Assembly: GCF_004137085.1 (NCBI RefSeq)
Contig: NZ_QYBC01000014.1
Span: forward strand, 1 to 64,000
DNA from: Lichenibacterium ramalinae
GTDB lineage: Bacteria > Pseudomonadota > Alphaproteobacteria > Rhizobiales > Beijerinckiaceae
Direction of reading: 5' to 3'
DNA length: 64,000 nt
Shown: positions 62,209-64,000 of the stretch, piece by piece
How positions within the stretch are numbered: the first letter of the stretch is position 1
How the letters are laid out: each line of letters opens with the position of its first letter
Notes under the pieces: generated by a model
What the model was told of the DNA's origin: nothing
Database searches by the model: none
Seen by the model: only the letters and a program-made list of their open reading frames with translations
Made by a program: the position numbers and the translations under genes

Positions 62209-63186
62209 ATGCTGGTGCTCGATCTTCTCAACGGCGACCCGCGCAACAGGAGTGGCGGGGCCGCCCCGCGTCACCCCGAGAAGGCGCATCGTCCGGACCA
62301 GCCCGTGCTGAAGAAGCCCGACTGGATCCGCGTCAAGGCGCCGGGCTCGGCGGGCTTCGCCGAAACCCACGGCATCGTGAAGGAGCACGGGCTCGTCACG
62401 GTGTGCGAGGAGGCTGGCTGCCCCAACATCGGCGAGTGCTGGACCAAGAAGCACGCCACCTTCATGATCATGGGCGACACCTGCACGCGGGCCTGCGCCT
62501 TCTGCAACGTGCGCACCGGCCTGCCGGGCGCGCTCGACGCGGCCGAGCCCGACCATATCGGCGAGGCGGTGGCCAAGCTCGGCCTGCACCACGTCGTGGT
62601 GACGTCGGTCGACCGCGACGACCTCGCCGACGGCGGCGCCGAGCATTTCGCCCGCACCATCCGGGCCATCCGCCGCCTCGCGCCCGGCACCACCATCGAG
62701 GTGCTGACGCCGGACTTCCTGCGTAAGCCCGGGGCGCTGGAGACCGTCGTCGAGGCCCGGCCCGACGTGTTCAACCACAACCTCGAGACCGTGCCGTCGC
62801 TGTATCTCTCGGTCCGCCCCGGCGCCCGCTACTTCCACTCGCTGCGGCTGCTGCAGCGCGTGAAGGACCTCGACGCCGGCATCTTCACCAAGTCGGGCAT
62901 CATGGTCGGCCTGGGGGAGGAGCGCACCGAGGTGCTGCAGGTGATGGACGACATGCGCTCGGCCGAGATCGACTTCCTCACGATCGGCCAGTACCTGCAG
63001 CCGACCAGGAAGCATCACCCCGTGAAGAGCTTCGTCACGCCCGACGCCTTCAAGGCCTACGAGACCGTGGCGCTGGCCAAGGGCTTCCTCGTCGTCTCGG
63101 CTTCGCCGCTGACGCGCTCGTCCCACCACGCGGGCGACGACTTCAAGCGTCTCCAGGCGGCGCGGCGGGAGCGGGCGGCGGCCTGA
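62209..63186 (+). CDS. lipA: lipoyl synthase
   Basis: A 325-aa radical-SAM enzyme that inserts two sulphurs into protein-bound octanoyl groups to make lipoyl cofactor. Both clusters are coordinated: auxiliary C66, C71, C77 ([14 protein letters not shown]) and radical-SAM C92, C96, C99 ([11 protein letters not shown]). The C-terminal RSSHHAGDD carries the conserved serine. Its target lysines are in PdhB and PdhC encoded just upstream, so the placement is functionally logical. GGGGTGGAG lies upstream of the ATG. Confidence 0.97.
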   Translation: MLVLDLLNGDPRNRSGGAAPRHPEKAHRPDQPVLKKPDWIRVKAPGSAGFAETHGIVKEHGLVTVCEEAGCPNIGECWTKKHATFMIMGDTCTRACAFCNVRTGLPGALDAAEPDHIGEAVAKLGLHHVVVTSVDRDDLADGGAEHFARTIRAIRRLAPGTTIEVLTPDFLRKPGALETVVEARPDVFNHNLETVPSLYLSVRPGARYFHSLRLLQRVKDLDAGIFTKSGIMVGLGEERTEVLQVMDDMRSAEIDFLTIGQYLQPTRKHHPVKSFVTPDAFKAYETVALAKGFLVVSASPLTRSSHHAGDDFKRLQAARRERAAA

Positions 63187-63425
63187 GGGGGCGTGAGCGA
63201 ATGCCCGCTTCCGGGAAACGACGAGGCTGATCTCGACGTTTCCGGCGGGCCGTCATGTACGGGTCGGGGTCCACCACAGAACCTGAGCGGTGCCGCCGTC
63301 CGGCTCGCCGCCTGCCCGTCGACGAAGGCCTCGTCGACCGGTTCGCGCGAGATCGCCGACGTCCACCTCGGCTGGAACCGTGCCGACCTGGTCCACCGCA
63401 TCACCCGCCCCACGTGACGGGTCCG

Positions 63426-64000
63426 TCACTCCCCCGCGACGGCCGCCTGCATGTCGGCGCTGGGTAGGCGGGCCACGTGGCCGATGAGGTCCCGGTCGTT
63501 GAGCACGGCCGTGCGCTCCTTGCGGTTCAGCCAGGCTTCGGCTTCCTCGACCGTGCGGGCGTCGGCCAGCTTGGCCCGGGCCATCACGGCGTCGTGGTCG
63601 ATGGTGCCGCGCTTGCGGGGCGCGGCGGCCGGCAGGTAGGCCTCGTGCAGCACGCGCAGTTCGCGGCTGGCGTGGAGCGCCGAGATGCCGTCCGTCACGT
63701 CGTATCCGGCCTGGGCGAGTTCGCGCGCCAGCACGTTGGCCCTCACGGCGATCTCGGGCGGGGTCGTCTCCTCGGGCGTGCGCAGCAGGCCGATGCGCTT
63801 GAGGAACAGGCCGATGGAGCGCTGCCCGCTCGCCCAGGACAGCGGGATGGCCAGGATCAGCCCGGCGATGGTGGGCGACATCCAGGCCACCAGCGAGGGC
63901 GCGATGAGGAAGCCCGCCACCAGCGTGATGAAGCCCAGGATCACGTGCGAGCGGTGGCGGCGCACGATGTCGCCGAGCGGGATCGAGCCGTCGTCGCGGC
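63426..64000 (-). CDS. opgH: glucans biosynthesis glucosyltransferase OpgH/MdoH-like, C-terminal part
   Basis: The C-terminal 191 codons are in the window and the gene runs off the right edge (RDDGSIPLGDIVRRH at the start). Two transmembrane helices (HVILGFITLVAGFLIAPSLV, SPTIAGLILAIPLSW) and the cytoplasmic tail (LLRTPEETTPPEIAVRANVL) match the end of OpgH, the inner-membrane glucosyltransferase that makes osmoregulated periplasmic glucans. The glycosyltransferase domain lies outside. No opgG is visible inside the window. Confidence 0.8.
   Translation of the reverse strand, partial: RDDGSIPLGDIVRRHRSHVILGFITLVAGFLIAPSLVAWMSPTIAGLILAIPLSWASGQRSIGLFLKRIGLLRTPEETTPPEIAVRANVLARELAQAGYDVTDGISALHASRELRVLHEAYLPAAAPRKRGTIDHDAVMARAKLADARTVEEAEAWLNRKERTAVLNDRDLIGHVARLPSADMQAAVAGE

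Noticed and set aside
63187-63425. Small plus-strand open frame (74 codons) between lipA and the OpgH-like gene
   Set aside because: Starts at a GTG with no ribosome-binding site, low-complexity composition, no recognisable motif. I see nothing definite in this gap.

Overview
This window is a high-G+C (about 70 percent by eye) chromosomal segment of an alphaproteobacterium of the Rhizobiales/Hyphomicrobiales. That placement is inferred from the LdtR-type MarR regulator beside a DUF6163-like membrane protein and a magnesium-type HemB, from the run dapA-smpB-UDG-NYN-rpoZ-rsh-acpS-lepB-rnc-era, from tatABC-serS-surE-pcm-nlpD and yajC-secDF with an Mth938-like gene, and from a pyruvate dehydrogenase E1 beta subunit that carries its own lipoyl domain. 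I saw no rRNA, tRNA, CRISPR array or intact transposase.

Layout. 1-708: the end of an upstream gene (possibly a Flp pilin) and a 5'-truncated chemoreceptor signalling domain. 746-5242: biosynthetic threonine dehydratase, an MBL-fold hydrolase, a transglutaminase-like protein and a class II aldolase. 5243-9480: an accessory island. It holds two divergently transcribed, low-G+C, tyrosine/serine/glycine-rich proteins not recognisable as any known family, three direct copies of a 30-36 nt palindrome, a small stop-interrupted gene that resembles mobile-element cargo, a RelE/XRE toxin-antitoxin pair, and two extra copies of the 3' end of priA. 9485-12354: an SDR-AKR operon divergent from a LysR regulator. 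12582-19985 (minus strand): priA-hemD-hemC, an alpha/beta hydrolase and a soluble lytic transglycosylase. 20224-31651: dapA, smpB, DNA repair, RNA polymerase omega, (p)ppGpp metabolism, acyl-carrier protein activation, signal peptidase, RNase III, Era, an L,D-transpeptidase with an OmpA-type lipoprotein, and recO. 32004-40313: parC, protein N-end leucylation (bpt), an unusual LivH-like permease, hemB and ldtR. 40480-53156: Tat translocase, serS, surE-pcm-nlpD, a PagL-like outer-membrane protein, a P-loop ATPase, the yajC-secD-secF accessory translocase and a squalene/phytoene-synthase-like protein. 53160-63186: sseA, eno, an FtsB-like protein, the complete pyruvate dehydrogenase complex (pdhA-pdhB-pdhC-lpd) and lipA, which makes the lipoyl cofactor carried by that complex. 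63426-64000: the C-terminal end of an OpgH-like glucan glucosyltransferase.

The most distinctive material is the 5.2-9.5 kb island and a dispersed, roughly 100-nt, two-hairpin repeat. One copy of that repeat (62018-62115) sits inside a GlsB/YeaQ-family gene, flanked by a CTG repeat, and the displaced C-terminal codons of the gene are still legible after it. Several genes start with TTG or GTG, and many operon members overlap by ATGA or TTGA, which indicates translational coupling.
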